From contig NZ_LWLS01000063.1 of NCBI RefSeq assembly GCF_001905095.1, positions 78,161 through 142,160 of the forward strand: 64,000 nt of DNA. The letters run 5' to 3'. The position numbers were made by a program, and so were the translations under genes. The stretch comes from Micromonospora sp. CB01531. Lineage in GTDB: Bacteria; Actinomycetota; Actinomycetes; Mycobacteriales; Micromonosporaceae. The notes beneath the pieces are model-generated. The model did not search any database. It was not told the origin of the DNA and saw only the letters and a program-made list of their open reading frames with translations. This document shows positions 17,261-26,171 of the stretch, piece by piece (position 1 is the stretch's first letter; each line of letters starts with the position of its first letter).

Positions 17261-17290
17261 TTGATAGGCAAGTGACTGCTTGCATATACT
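17261..17290 (+). promoter_or_regulatory. sigma70-like promoter with dyad operator for ArsR gene
   Basis: The -35 TTGATA (17261-17266) and -10 TATACT (17285-17290) are separated by 18 bp. The spacer contains the perfect dyad GCAAG (17268-17272) / CTTGC (17279-17283). The GTG start at 17298 lies where transcription should begin, so the message is probably leaderless. The dyad is the natural operator for the encoded ArsR protein. Confidence 0.75.
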
Positions 17291-17297
17291 CGGCACG

Positions 17298-17591
17298 GTG
17301 AAAGACGGTGACGTGTTCAGAGCGATCGCCGACCCGACCCGCCGCAAGATCCTCGACGAGCTGACCGAACGCGACGACCAGACCCTGTTCGAGATCTGCT
17401 CCCGGCTGACCATGCGGCACCAGATCACCTCCTCGCGGCAGGCGATCTCGCAGCACCTCGAGCTGCTGGAGGCCGCCGGGCTGGTGGTGTCACGCCGCGA
17501 CGGGCGTTACAAGTTCCATTCCATCAATCCCGCCCCGCTCGAACAGATCGTCGAGCGGTGGCTCAACCGCCGGACGAAGGAGTCCTCGTGA
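17298..17591 (+). CDS. ArsR-family winged-helix regulator
   Basis: This 97-residue protein begins DVFRAIADPTRRKILDELTE and continues with SRQAISQHLELLEAAGLVVSRRDGRYKF, the ArsR winged-helix signature. No CxC metal-site motif of the metal-sensing ArsR group is visible; it resembles the subgroup paired with VOC or SRPBCC genes. GTG 17298 was chosen over TTG 17280 because the promoter -10 would lie inside the longer reading. It overlaps the VOC gene (GTGA) and probably represses both. Confidence 0.9.
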   Translation: MKDGDVFRAIADPTRRKILDELTERDDQTLFEICSRLTMRHQITSSRQAISQHLELLEAAGLVVSRRDGRYKFHSINPAPLEQIVERWLNRRTKESS

Positions 17592-17974
17592 GGATCAACC
17601 TGACCAGCGTGCTCGTCGACGACCAGCGGAAGGCGCTGCGGTTCTACACCGAGGTGCTGGGGTTCGTGAAGAAGACCGAAATCCCGATGGGCGCGGTCAG
17701 CTGGCTCACCGTCGTCTCGCCCGACCAGCCGGACGGCACCGAGCTGGTGCTCGAGCCGGACGCCCACCCGGCGGCGAAGCCGTTCAAGGCGGCGCTGGTC
17801 GCCGACGGCATCCCGTACACGTCGTTCGCCGTGGACGACGTGCACAAGGAGTATGACCGGCTGCGGGAGAAGGGCGTCGTCTTCACCCAGGAGCCGACGG
17901 CCATGGGCCCGGTGACCACCGCCGTGTTCGACGACACCTGCGGCAACCTGATCCAGATCGCCTCGCAACAGTAG
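17588..17974 (+). CDS. VOC-family (glyoxalase/dioxygenase-like) protein
   Basis: This 128-residue single VOC module has two beta-alpha-beta units: INLTSVLVDDQRKALRFYTEVLGF at the N-terminus and FAVDDVHKEYDRLREKGVVF in the second half. It ends with the FDDTCGNLIQIA strand that normally supplies a metal-binding Glu/Gln. Such proteins bind small electrophiles or antibiotics, or act as lyases or dioxygenases; the substrate is not readable here. It is translationally coupled to the ArsR regulator. Confidence 0.9.
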   Translation: MRINLTSVLVDDQRKALRFYTEVLGFVKKTEIPMGAVSWLTVVSPDQPDGTELVLEPDAHPAAKPFKAALVADGIPYTSFAVDDVHKEYDRLREKGVVFTQEPTAMGPVTTAVFDDTCGNLIQIASQQ

Positions 17975-17999
17975 GCGTCGGGCCGCGGGCCGGAGGTGG

Positions 18000-19160
18000 C
18001 TATCCGGCCCGCACCGCAAGCTGGTCGAGCTGCGGCAACCCGACGCCGAGTTCCCGCAGCCGGGCGCTCGCCACCTCGACGGCATGCAGCTGGCCGACCG
18101 TGTCGGCGACGAACAGCCACTGGCTGTCCGGCGACCAGACCATTCCCTGCGGGAGGAACCCAGCATCCACCGCCAGCTCCACCGGGACGTTCCCGCCGGA
18201 GCGCAGGTCGAGCAGATGGACCCGGGGCAATGCGCCCGACGAGGTCACCCAGATGGCGGCCCTTGTCCCGTCCGGCGAGATCAGCCCACGGCTGACCTCG
18301 TTCTCCGGCAGCCGCAGCGGCACCGCACGTCGGGCCCCGGTGCGCTGCTCGATCAGGACGGCGGCGCAGCGCAGGCGCTCGTCGCACTCCCGGGCCAGCC
18401 AGTGTCTCGGGCCGACGGCGAGCACCTCGCCGGTGGTGATCCGCCGGACACCGGCGGGGCGCAGCGAGTAGACCCCGCCGGTCGCGCCGACGAGCGGGTA
18501 CCCGGCACCGTCCGGCTCGGCGAAGCCCTGCATGCTCCGAGGGAGCACGAGCGCCTGCCCGGTGCGCCGGCCGTCGAAGCGGACCAGGAGCATCCGCCCG
18601 GCCTCTTCCTCGCTCACCCACACCGAGGTCGGATCCGGACCGGGCAGCGCCGCGCCACTGCGGCTGAACTCGTCTTTCGCTTCGGCCGCGGGTCCCCCGT
18701 CCGGCACCACGTAGCCGGGCACCGCGTCCAACGGCCGGACGACCACCCGGTCGGGGCCGACCAGGAAGTTGACCGGGCCGGTGCTGCGCAGCATCGGCAC
18801 GGGGGTGGTGGTCACCCGGCCGCGGGCGAACTCGACGCGGACCACCGATTCCGGCCCCCGTCCGTACAGCTGCCAGCCGGCGTCGATCCCGAGCAGGGGG
18901 TGGCCGAGCTCGGTGACCGCTGGGGCGGCCGGCCTGGGGGTGGCCCCGCTCGGCGATGCGGCGGCGCTGGTCGCGGACGGTGACGGGGTCGCCGGTGGCC
19001 GATCCGCCCGGCTGTCGGCGCCGGTGCGCGCATAGACGGCCAGCCCGACGCCGGCGACGAGCACCAGCGGCAGCCACTTCCGCCAGGGGCGCCGGGGGCG
19101 GTCGTCGCGGACCGGCCCGCCGATCTCGATGATGTCACCCGGGGGGTCGTTGGCCGTCAC
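18000..19160 (-). CDS. membrane-anchored beta-propeller-like protein
   Basis: This 386-residue protein starts at GTG 19160. It has a short acidic cytosolic stretch, a single transmembrane helix ([16 protein letters not shown]), a Ser/Pro/Ala/Thr-rich linker, and an extracytoplasmic domain made of repeated beta-rich units. The units include [14 protein letters not shown] and [15 protein letters not shown], typical of WD40/TolB-like propellers. It is probably a type II membrane protein facing outward. No enzymatic motif was seen. It is a single gene, convergent with VOC and divergent from the alcohol dehydrogenase gene. Confidence 0.75.
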   Translation of the reverse strand: MTANDPPGDIIEIGGPVRDDRPRRPWRKWLPLVLVAGVGLAVYARTGADSRADRPPATPSPSATSAAASPSGATPRPAAPAVTELGHPLLGIDAGWQLYGRGPESVVRVEFARGRVTTTPVPMLRSTGPVNFLVGPDRVVVRPLDAVPGYVVPDGGPAAEAKDEFSRSGAALPGPDPTSVWVSEEEAGRMLLVRFDGRRTGQALVLPRSMQGFAEPDGAGYPLVGATGGVYSLRPAGVRRITTGEVLAVGPRHWLARECDERLRCAAVLIEQRTGARRAVPLRLPENEVSRGLISPDGTRAAIWVTSSGALPRVHLLDLRSGGNVPVELAVDAGFLPQGMVWSPDSQWLFVADTVGQLHAVEVASARLRELGVGLPQLDQLAVRAG

Positions 19161-19246
19161 CCTGCCATCATCTCCCGCGGCGTCGCCTGGCGCTGACCCC
19201 CGGCCCACGGTTGGCCGCCCGTCCACGCCGTGTGAGGATGCGGCGC

Positions 19247-20298
19247 ATGCGTGCGGTGATCTTCGACGAGTTCGGTGTCCGACCCGAGGTCCGCGACGTC
19301 CCGGATCCGGTGCCGCCGCCCGGTGGCGCGGTGATCCGGGTCGAGGCGACCGGGCTGTGCCGCAGCGACTGGCACGGGTGGCAGGGGCATGATCCCGACA
19401 TCCGCCTGCCCCACGTCCCAGGCCACGAGTACGCCGGGGTCGTCACGGCGGTCGGCGCCGGCGTACCCGGCTGGCGACCCGGCGACCGGGTCACCGTGCC
19501 CTTCGTCTGCGCGTGCGGGCAGTGCCCGGCCTGCCTCGCCGGGGACCAGCAGGTGTGCGAGCGGCAGACGCAGCCCGGCTTCACCCACTGGGGCTCGTTT
19601 GCCGAGTACGTGGCGGTGCGGAACGCCGATACGTCAACCTGGTCCGGCTCCCCGACGAGCTGGGCTACCCGGCTGCGGCGGCCCTCGGCTGCCGGTTCGC
19701 CACGGCGTTCCGGGCGGTGGTCGGCCAGGGGCGAGTCGCCGCGGGCGAGTGGGTGGCGGTGCACGGCTGCGGCGGCGTGGGACTGTCCGCGGTGATGATC
19801 GCGGCGGCGTGCGGTGCGCAGGTGGTGGCCGTCGACATCGCCCCCGGCGCGCTGGAACTCGCCCGACGCTGCGGTGCCACCGTCTGTCTGGACGCGCGTG
19901 CCCTCGCCGGCCCCGGTGCGGTGGCCGCGGCCGTTCGCGACGCGACCGACGGCGGGGCCCACCTGTCGCTCGACACCCTGGGCAGCCACGCCACCTGCGC
20001 CGCCTCGATCGAGAGCCTGCGGCGGCGCGGACGGCACGTGCAGGTGGGGCTCCTCCCCGCCGCCCAGGGCCGCCCGGCCCTGCCGATGGACCTCGTGATC
20101 GCGTACGAGCTGGAGCTGCGCGGCAGTCACGGCATGGCCGCGCACGCCTACCCGGAGCTGCTCCGGCTGGTCACCGCGGGCGTGCTGCGCCCCGCCGAGC
20201 TGGTCACCCGCACCATCGACCTCGCCGAGGTGCCGGACGCGTTGGCCGCCATGGACGGTCCCGCGCCGGGCGGAATGTGCCTCATCCGACCGGCGTGA
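19247..20298 (+). pseudogene. zinc-dependent alcohol dehydrogenase, frameshifted
   Basis: A medium-chain dehydrogenase begins at ATG 19247 ([18 protein letters not shown]) with the catalytic zinc Cys ([10 protein letters not shown]), GHEYAGVV, and the structural-zinc cysteine lobe [17 protein letters not shown]. After [11 protein letters not shown], near 19631, the frame must change by one base to continue with [20 protein letters not shown], the NAD(P) fold ([16 protein letters not shown]) and the normal C-terminus ending at 20298. Either the sequence here has an indel error or the gene is inactive. Both halves are otherwise well preserved. The stop converges on the EamA gene. Confidence 0.85.
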
Positions 20299-20352
20299 GT
20301 GGGCGGGCCGCAGGCGGTGGCACACCGGTGGGTGCCGCCGCGCCGGATCCGC

Positions 20353-21339
20353 TCAACCGGCTCGGGTGCCCGCCGCCGCGGCGGGCCCGGCGTCCGCCGG
20401 GTCCGCGACGGGCCGACGGGCCGGCGAATGACCGACCTCGGCGGCGGGCGGTGCCTCCGGCGCCCGTGGCGGCCACCGGGTCAGGCCGACGCCGAGCAGG
20501 ACGACGACCATGCCGACGGTCATCCGGATGGTGACCGGCTCGTCGAGCAGGAGCGCGCCCAACGTCACCGAGACGACCGGCAGCAGATAGCCGACGCTGG
20601 CGGCGTTGGTGGCGCCCTCGTGAGTGATGATCTTGTAGGTGAGGTGAAAGGTGACCGCCGTGCAGCCGAGGGCGAGGACGACGAGGGCGCCGACCGACGC
20701 CATGGTCACCCGCGGCGCGTCGAGGCCACCGACGGGCAGGAACAGCGCGCTCCAGCCGGTCGCGGCGAGCAGTTGGGCGCTGGACAGCACGATCGTCGGT
20801 ACGCCTCGGCCGACCAGGGTCCGTCCCAGGTAGGCGAAGGCGGCGGCGTAGCTGACGGCCGCGCCGAGGATGGCCAGGGCGTTCCAGCTGACCAGACCCC
20901 CGTGGCGCCACGGAGCGAAGATGGTCACGACTCCGGCGAAGCCGAGCAGGAGACCGCCGAGGCGGATCGGGCGCAGGTCGCGCTCCGCGCCGATCGCGAG
21001 GCCCAGCAGCAGAGACCAGAGCGGTGTGGTGGCGTTCAGCACCCCCGCGGTCCCCGAGTCGACGGTCCGCTGACCGAGGCTGAACAGCGCGAACGGCAGG
21101 GCGTTGCAGAGGAACGCCGCTACGGCCAGGTGCCGCCAGATCGACGGGTCCGTGGGCAGGCGATGGCCGGCCAGCCGGCACGCCAGCAGGAGTGCCGCGG
21201 CGCCCAGGGCGCACCGGACGAAGGTCACCTGGGCTGGGGTGAACCCGTCCAGGGCCACGGTGATCCACAGGAAGGTGGAGCCCCACAACAGGGCCAGTAC
21301 GCCCATCCGGAGCAGGTTCCGTGCGCCGCCGCTGATCAT
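20353..21339 (-). CDS. EamA/DMT-family exporter
   Basis: This 328-residue protein has ten predicted helices in two EamA repeats. Helix 1 carries LALLWGSTFLWITVAL, and the second repeat contains LGCTAVTFHLTYKIITHEGA. The GYLLPVVSVTLGALLLDEPVT signature near the end is typical of RhaT/YdcZ-like drug-metabolite transporters. The soluble C-tail is Pro/Ala-rich. ATG 21339 has a GGGAGA ribosome-binding site. It is divergent from the LysR gene, which probably controls it; substrate unknown. Confidence 0.9.
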   Translation of the reverse strand: MISGGARNLLRMGVLALLWGSTFLWITVALDGFTPAQVTFVRCALGAAALLLACRLAGHRLPTDPSIWRHLAVAAFLCNALPFALFSLGQRTVDSGTAGVLNATTPLWSLLLGLAIGAERDLRPIRLGGLLLGFAGVVTIFAPWRHGGLVSWNALAILGAAVSYAAAFAYLGRTLVGRGVPTIVLSSAQLLAATGWSALFLPVGGLDAPRVTMASVGALVVLALGCTAVTFHLTYKIITHEGATNAASVGYLLPVVSVTLGALLLDEPVTIRMTVGMVVVLLGVGLTRWPPRAPEAPPAAEVGHSPARRPVADPADAGPAAAAGTRAG

Positions 21340-21412
21340 GGCTCTCCCGTCGAGGCGTGTTGTCGCGTCGTGCCGGCTCCACGGTGCCCCGACCGGATCT
21401 GCAGGACAAGTG

Positions 21413-21432
21413 AACGTTTCTACCTGACCGTT
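21413..21432. promoter_or_regulatory. dyad in the EamA/LysR divergent region
   Basis: AACG (21413-21416) and CGTT (21429-21432) form a spaced inverted repeat 12 bases before the LysR start, overlapping the likely promoter of that gene. LysR proteins usually bind interrupted dyads in such divergent spacers, but the element is short and could be chance. Confidence 0.3.
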
Positions 21433-21444
21433 AAGCTCTGCTAC

Positions 21445-22341
21445 ATGCTTGACGTGCGTCGCCTCCAGGTCCTCCGCGCGGTCGTGACCAGCGGCTCGGT
21501 CACCGCGGCCGCGACCCATCTCGGTTACACCCCGTCGGCGGTCAGCCAGCAGATCGCCGCGCTGGAGCGGCAGACCGGGGTCCGGCTGCTGGAGCGGATC
21601 GGCCGGGGCGTCCGCCCCACCGCGGCAGGCCGGCTGCTCACCGAGCATGCCGGCATCATCGGCCGGAGCATCGCCGACGCGGAGACCGCGCTGGCCGAGC
21701 TCCGGGCCGGCCGCACCGGGCTGCTGACGGTGCGCTACTTCGCCACCGCCGGAGCCGCCCTGATCCCGCCCGCGCTGGCCCGGTTCCGCCAGCAGCATCC
21801 GGACGTACGCGTCGAGTTGAAGCTGATCGACCCGGACGACCCGCTGCCGGAGGTGGCGCAGGGCCACGCGGACCTGGCCATCCTCGTCCGCACGGGCCCG
21901 CCGGTCCGCGACGGCGTCCACCTCGTCCACCTGCTCGACGATCCGTACCTGGCCGTCCTGCCCCGCCATCACCGCCTCGCCGCGAAGGAGGCGGTCGACC
22001 TGGCCGATCTCGCCGCGGAGCCCTGGGTCAGCAGCGAGCCGGCCGGGCCGTGCCGGGAGGTGGTGCTGGCCGCCTGCGCGGCGGCGGGTTTCCATCCGCG
22101 GACCGCGGTGGAGTGCGACGACTACCCCACCGCGCAAGGTTTCGTCGCCGCCGGGCTCGGCGTCAGCGTGATCCCGCGGACCGCCCTCGACAGCCGCCAC
22201 CCTGAGGTGGCCGTACGGGAGATCCGGAACCCGCGGCCGGTCCGGCGGATCCACGCGGCGGTCCGGGAGACCTCGCTGGAGCAGCCGGCGCTGCGCGCCC
22301 TGCTCACCGCGCTGCGCGGCGCGGCATGCGGGCGCGACTGA
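21445..22341 (+). CDS. LysR-family transcriptional regulator
   Basis: This 298-residue protein has the N-terminal LysR helix-turn-helix (LQVLRAVVTSGSVTAAATHL ... SAVSQQIAALERQTGVRLLER). A periplasmic-binding-protein-like effector domain starts at LTVRYFATAGAALIPPALAR. ATG 21445 follows TTAAGCT, so the transcript may be leaderless. Position opposite an EamA exporter suggests it senses the exported metabolite. The pair is a common arrangement, but the ligand cannot be inferred. Confidence 0.92.
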   Translation: MLDVRRLQVLRAVVTSGSVTAAATHLGYTPSAVSQQIAALERQTGVRLLERIGRGVRPTAAGRLLTEHAGIIGRSIADAETALAELRAGRTGLLTVRYFATAGAALIPPALARFRQQHPDVRVELKLIDPDDPLPEVAQGHADLAILVRTGPPVRDGVHLVHLLDDPYLAVLPRHHRLAAKEAVDLADLAAEPWVSSEPAGPCREVVLAACAAAGFHPRTAVECDDYPTAQGFVAAGLGVSVIPRTALDSRHPEVAVREIRNPRPVRRIHAAVRETSLEQPALRALLTALRGAACGRD

Positions 22342-22343
22342 CC

Positions 22344-22366
22344 GCGGCGGCAGACCCAGCCGCCGC
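22344..22366. terminator. hairpin between LysR and qcrB
   Basis: Perfect 8-bp arms GCGGCGGC (22344-22351) and GCCGCCGC (22359-22366) with a 7-nt loop lie between the convergent stops of the LysR gene and qcrB. Confidence 0.6.
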
Positions 22367-22381
22367 CACCGACCCGGCGGT

Positions 22382-24145
22382 TCACGTCGGGTCGCCGCCG
22401 CCCGAGATGGCGTCTGCCTGCTCGGGCGGCGGAGGTTCGTCCTCACCGTCCCGCCGCCGGCGGCGTTCCCGCCTGCGCCCGAGCAGCGCCGCGACGAGCA
22501 GCGACCCGGCGGCGGTCGCGCGTCCCCAGCGGCGCAGGGCCACCCGGAGCGCCCGGGCCGGCGGCGGGGGCGGCCCCGGTACCACGACCCGGTCCACGCC
22601 CGGGTAGGCCAGCCGCGCGGTCTCGACCGCCTCCTCCTCCGACGTGACGGCCCGGTTGTTGGTGAGGGTCAGCTGTCCGGCCTCGTTCCGGTAGCGCCAC
22701 CGCCACACCTCACCCTGCGGCCACAGCTCGATCCGCTCCCCCGGGCGGTGGCGGACGGGTACCTCGGGTTCGTCCTCGCCGGTCGGGCGCCGCGGCGCGG
22801 GGCGGGCCCCACGGCGCAGGTCGGCCCGGGTGAGTTCCCCGAGGGAGGCGGCCTCGCCCCGGCACAGCGCCCGCGCGATGAGGAACGCGAGCACGCCGGT
22901 CACGATCGGCAGGACCAGCACCAGGACGCGGAACAGCGCCAACAGGTCGTAGACCGGGACCCGGAGCAGCCGGGCGAGGATGTCGTCGCCCGCGGCCACC
23001 ACGAGGACCACGTAGAAGGTCAGTGCGCCCACGCCGATGCCGACCCGGACCGGATGGTTCCGGGGCCGGTCGAGCAGCTGATGCGGGCGGCGGTCGCGGG
23101 TGCACCATCGTTCGATGAACGGCCACAGGTAGAGGGCGACGAAGCTCAGCCCGCCGAGCACGACGCCGGGGAAGAACGGGGCCGGCACCAGGTACCCGCC
23201 GATCCGGAACTCCCATGGCGGGAACAGGCGCAGCGCGCCGTCGCCCCAGGCGACATACCAGTCCGGCTGCGCCGGCGAGCTGGACTCGGCCGGCGCGAAG
23301 GGACCGTACAGCCAGACCGGGTTGATCTGGACCAGCCCGCCGAGGGCGAACAACACCGCCAGCACCCAGGCGAAGAGGGCGAGCGTGCGCAGGGTGTAAC
23401 CCGGCCAGAACCGGGAGCCGACCACGTTGTGCTCGGTTCGCCCCGGGCCCGGGAACTGGCTGTGCTTCTGCCGCACCAGGATGCCCAGATGCAGCGAGAT
23501 GAGGGCGACGAGGATCGCCGGTACGAGCAGCACGTGGGTGATGAATATCCGCGGGATCATCTCGTCGGAGGGGAACTCGCCGCCGAGGGCCAGCGCGGCC
23601 AGCCAGGTCCCCACCAGCGGGATGGACTCCACCACCGAGGTGATGATCCGCAGACCCAACCCGGACAGGAGATCGTCGGGCATCGAGTAGCCGGTGAAGC
23701 CGTTGGCCAGGGCGAGGGCGAGCATGGTCACGCCGATCAGCCAGTTGAGCTCGCGCGGCTTGCGGAAGGCCCCGGTGAAGTAGATCCGGGACAGGTGCAG
23801 CACGATCGCCGCGACGAAGGCCAACGCCGCCCAGTGGTGGGTCTGCCGGATCAGCAGTCCGGCCCGGACGTCCCAGCTCAGCCGCACCGTCGAGGCGTAC
23901 GCGGCGGAGGTGGTGGCGCCGTCCAGCGGGGCGTAGGAGCCCTGGTAGACCCGGTCGGCGGAGCTGGCGTCGAAGAAGAAGGTGAGATAGACGCCGGTGA
24001 GGATCAGCGCGATGAACGAGTAGAGTGCGATCTCCCCGAGCATGAACGACCAGTGGTCGGGGAAGATCTTCGCCAGCGCCCGGCGGGTGATCGGGGAGAG
24101 CCGGAGCCGGTCGTCCAGCGCCCGGGCCAGCGGACCCATGATCAT
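22382..24145 (-). CDS. qcrB: cytochrome bc1 complex cytochrome b subunit, C-terminally extended
   Basis: This 587-residue cytochrome b carries the b-haem ligands (QTHHWAALAFVAAIVLHL and ITHVLLVPAILVALISLHL, His pairs 14 apart) and the quinol-site motif PDWYVAWGDGALRLFPPWE, where PDWY replaces the usual PEWY. Eight or more transmembrane helices end near residue 450. About 140 further residues form a charged linker, a small domain (WRWRYRNEAGQLTLTNN ... SEEEAVETARLAYPG) reminiscent of DUF1508/YegP, and a final hydrophobic plus basic tail. ATG 24145 overlaps the Rieske stop (ATGA). It is the last gene of the nine-gene operon. Confidence 0.94.
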   Translation of the reverse strand: MIMGPLARALDDRLRLSPITRRALAKIFPDHWSFMLGEIALYSFIALILTGVYLTFFFDASSADRVYQGSYAPLDGATTSAAYASTVRLSWDVRAGLLIRQTHHWAALAFVAAIVLHLSRIYFTGAFRKPRELNWLIGVTMLALALANGFTGYSMPDDLLSGLGLRIITSVVESIPLVGTWLAALALGGEFPSDEMIPRIFITHVLLVPAILVALISLHLGILVRQKHSQFPGPGRTEHNVVGSRFWPGYTLRTLALFAWVLAVLFALGGLVQINPVWLYGPFAPAESSSPAQPDWYVAWGDGALRLFPPWEFRIGGYLVPAPFFPGVVLGGLSFVALYLWPFIERWCTRDRRPHQLLDRPRNHPVRVGIGVGALTFYVVLVVAAGDDILARLLRVPVYDLLALFRVLVLVLPIVTGVLAFLIARALCRGEAASLGELTRADLRRGARPAPRRPTGEDEPEVPVRHRPGERIELWPQGEVWRWRYRNEAGQLTLTNNRAVTSEEEAVETARLAYPGVDRVVVPGPPPPPARALRVALRRWGRATAAGSLLVAALLGRRRERRRRRDGEDEPPPPEQADAISGGGDPT

Positions 24146-25005
24146 GGTCGGCTCCAGAATCCGGCGCCGGGCGGCGCGGTGAAGTCGCCGGTGGCCCGCA
24201 GGAAGCCGTCCGGGCCAACCTCGATCGGCAACCCCGGCAGGGGCCGTGCCGCGGGGCCGGCGATCGGCCGGGCGCCGGCCAGCAGGTCGAAAGAGGACTG
24301 GTGGCAGGGGCAGAGCACGCGGCCGGCGCCCTTGAGGTAGAGCCGCACCGGGCAGCCGGCGTGGGTGCAGAGCAGCGACCAGACGACCAGGCCGCCCAGG
24401 TGCCCGCCGGCGGGCTGGCGGATGAAGCGCTCCGGGTTGAGGCGGACCGCGAACGCGGGCGCGTCCCCGACGTCGATACTGCCCTCGGGAAAGACCGCGA
24501 CCATCGTGTCGGCGGGGACGTCGTCCGGCCGTAACGGTCGTCCCTGGTCGTCGACCAGCCGGATACCCGGTCCCCACGGGGTGTCCTTCAGCGACCGCGT
24601 CGGGCGTTGCCGGTCCCACGGAAGCAGGGAGCGCAGCGGGAACAGCGCGGCGACGCCGAGGGCGGTCAGCGCGAAGCCGAGCGCCGCGAGCAGCCCCCAC
24701 CGACGCGTCGGGCTCTCCGGCGCGCGGAACACCGCCGCGGTCATTGCCTGCTCGGCGGGGGGCGGAACGAAGCCCTCGTGCTCCTCGACATAGCCGCCGA
24801 CCGGCACCAACCGGCGGGACCAGACCGCGAGCCCCACCGCCAGGCCGGCGAAGGCGACCGCCAGGCACACCCCTTCCCACTGGGTACCGCCGTTCAACCC
24901 GTACGTGACCGCGAAGCCGACCGCCCCGGCGGCGCTCACCAGGAACGCGACGGCGATCCGGCGGCTCGCGGCCCGCTCGCTCTTCGACGGAGTCTGGCCG
25001 CTCAC
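24142..25005 (-). CDS. qcrA: bc1 complex Rieske iron-sulfur subunit
   Basis: This 287-residue protein has three N-terminal transmembrane helices, the actinobacterial QcrA topology, and a C-terminal Rieske domain with both cluster motifs: CTHAGCPVRL and CPCHQSSFDL (two Cys and two His ligands). It passes electrons from quinol to cytochrome c. GTG 25005 overlaps the qcrC stop (GTGA), and its own stop overlaps the qcrB start, so all three bc1 genes are coupled. Confidence 0.95.
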   Translation of the reverse strand: MSGQTPSKSERAASRRIAVAFLVSAAGAVGFAVTYGLNGGTQWEGVCLAVAFAGLAVGLAVWSRRLVPVGGYVEEHEGFVPPPAEQAMTAAVFRAPESPTRRWGLLAALGFALTALGVAALFPLRSLLPWDRQRPTRSLKDTPWGPGIRLVDDQGRPLRPDDVPADTMVAVFPEGSIDVGDAPAFAVRLNPERFIRQPAGGHLGGLVVWSLLCTHAGCPVRLYLKGAGRVLCPCHQSSFDLLAGARPIAGPAARPLPGLPIEVGPDGFLRATGDFTAPPGAGFWSRP

Positions 25006-25781
25006 TCCCCCGCCCTCCGGCCCAGCCATCGCACGGCGCCCACCAGCAGGGCGAGCACCACCACCCAGCCGACCAGCCCCTCGGCCAGCGGCCCCAGCCG
25101 GCCGATCGGGTTGCCGCCCCGGTCCAGTCGCTCGGAGCGCAGCCGCTGCACGTAGCTGGTCAGGTCGTTCACCTGCCGGTCGGTGAGCACCTGGCTGGGG
25201 AAGGCCGGCATCAGCCCGGGGCCCACCCGGACCGCCTCGGCGACCTGGGTAGCCGTGGACTCGTAGAGCGGCGGAGCGATCCAGCCGTTGGTGAGGACCG
25301 CACCGGAGCCGCCCGCCCCGTGGCAGGGCGCGCAGTTTGCGGCGAAGAGTGCGCGGCCCGAGACCACGTCGCCGGGCGCGACCCGGGGGATCTGCGGGCC
25401 CCCGCCGCCGAAGCTGGCCACGTGGCCGACCAGCGCGGAGATGTCGTCGGCGGAGAAGACCGGTGCGCGGCGGGTGGCCTGCGGCACCTCCTGCGAGAGC
25501 GGCATCCGCCCGGTGGAGAGTTGGAAGTCCACCGAGGCCGGTCCGACGCCGATCAGGGACGGGCCCCGCTGCGATCCCTGTCCCTGCGGCCCGTGGCAGC
25601 TCGCGCACTGCTCCAGGTAGAGCTGGGTGCCCCGGTCGGCGGCGGGGGTGGTGGCGGTTGGGGTCGGGGTGGGTGCGGGCGCGAGTGCCACCGGCCCCGC
25701 GGCCAGCACCAGGACGGACCCGACCGCGAGGGCCCGGCGGGGGTGCGGGGTGGGCAGCGTCACCGCTCGTGGTCGCCGCAT
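25002..25781 (-). CDS. qcrC: bc1 complex dihaem cytochrome c subunit
   Basis: This 259-residue protein has an N-terminal signal or anchor, two c-type haem sites (CASCH and CAPCH) each with a distal Met loop (GRMPLSQ, GLMPAFP), and a C-terminal transmembrane helix (GLVGWVVVLALLVGAVRWL). This is the dihaem QcrC of actinobacterial bc1-oxidase supercomplexes, which transfers electrons directly without soluble cytochrome c. It starts 3 bases after the preceding cytochrome gene. Confidence 0.94.
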   Translation of the reverse strand: MRRPRAVTLPTPHPRRALAVGSVLVLAAGPVALAPAPTPTPTATTPAADRGTQLYLEQCASCHGPQGQGSQRGPSLIGVGPASVDFQLSTGRMPLSQEVPQATRRAPVFSADDISALVGHVASFGGGGPQIPRVAPGDVVSGRALFAANCAPCHGAGGSGAVLTNGWIAPPLYESTATQVAEAVRVGPGLMPAFPSQVLTDRQVNDLTSYVQRLRSERLDRGGNPIGRLGPLAEGLVGWVVVLALLVGAVRWLGRRAGE

Positions 25782-25784
25782 CGG

Positions 25785-26171
25785 TCAGTCCAGGGTGTAG
25801 AGGTACGCGGCGATGTCCTTTGCGTCGATCGCGCTGACGCCCAGGTTCGGCATGGCGGTGCCCGGTTCGACGGCCTGCGGATCGGTGATCCACCGTTGCA
25901 GGTTGTCGGCGTTGTTGGGCAGCTCACCGGCGATGTAGGAACGGGCGCCGAAGCGGGTCAGCGGCGGGCCGACCAGCCCACCGGCCTGGTCGATGCCGGG
26001 AATGGTGTGGCACGAGCCGCAGCCGTACTGGGCGATGAGCTTCGCACCCCGGTCGGGTCGGCCGACGCGGGACTCGGGCGGCGGTGGGGGCGGCGCCGAG
26101 GCGCAGCCGGTCACGGTGACGACCGGCAGCGCCGCCAGCACGGCGCCCAGCATCCAGAGACGACGGCTCAT
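25785..26171 (-). CDS. monohaem cytochrome c lipoprotein
   Basis: This 128-residue protein has a lipoprotein signal (LPVVTVTGC), a proline-rich spacer, and a single cytochrome c domain with haem site CGSCHTIPGI and distal Met in GTAMPNLGVS. It should be lipid-anchored on the outer membrane face and may shuttle electrons between the bc1 complex and the oxidase, although QcrC and CtaC carry their own haems. ATG 26171 overlaps the stop of the ctaG-like gene (ATGA). Confidence 0.9.
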   Translation of the reverse strand: MSRRLWMLGAVLAALPVVTVTGCASAPPPPPPESRVGRPDRGAKLIAQYGCGSCHTIPGIDQAGGLVGPPLTRFGARSYIAGELPNNADNLQRWITDPQAVEPGTAMPNLGVSAIDAKDIAAYLYTLD

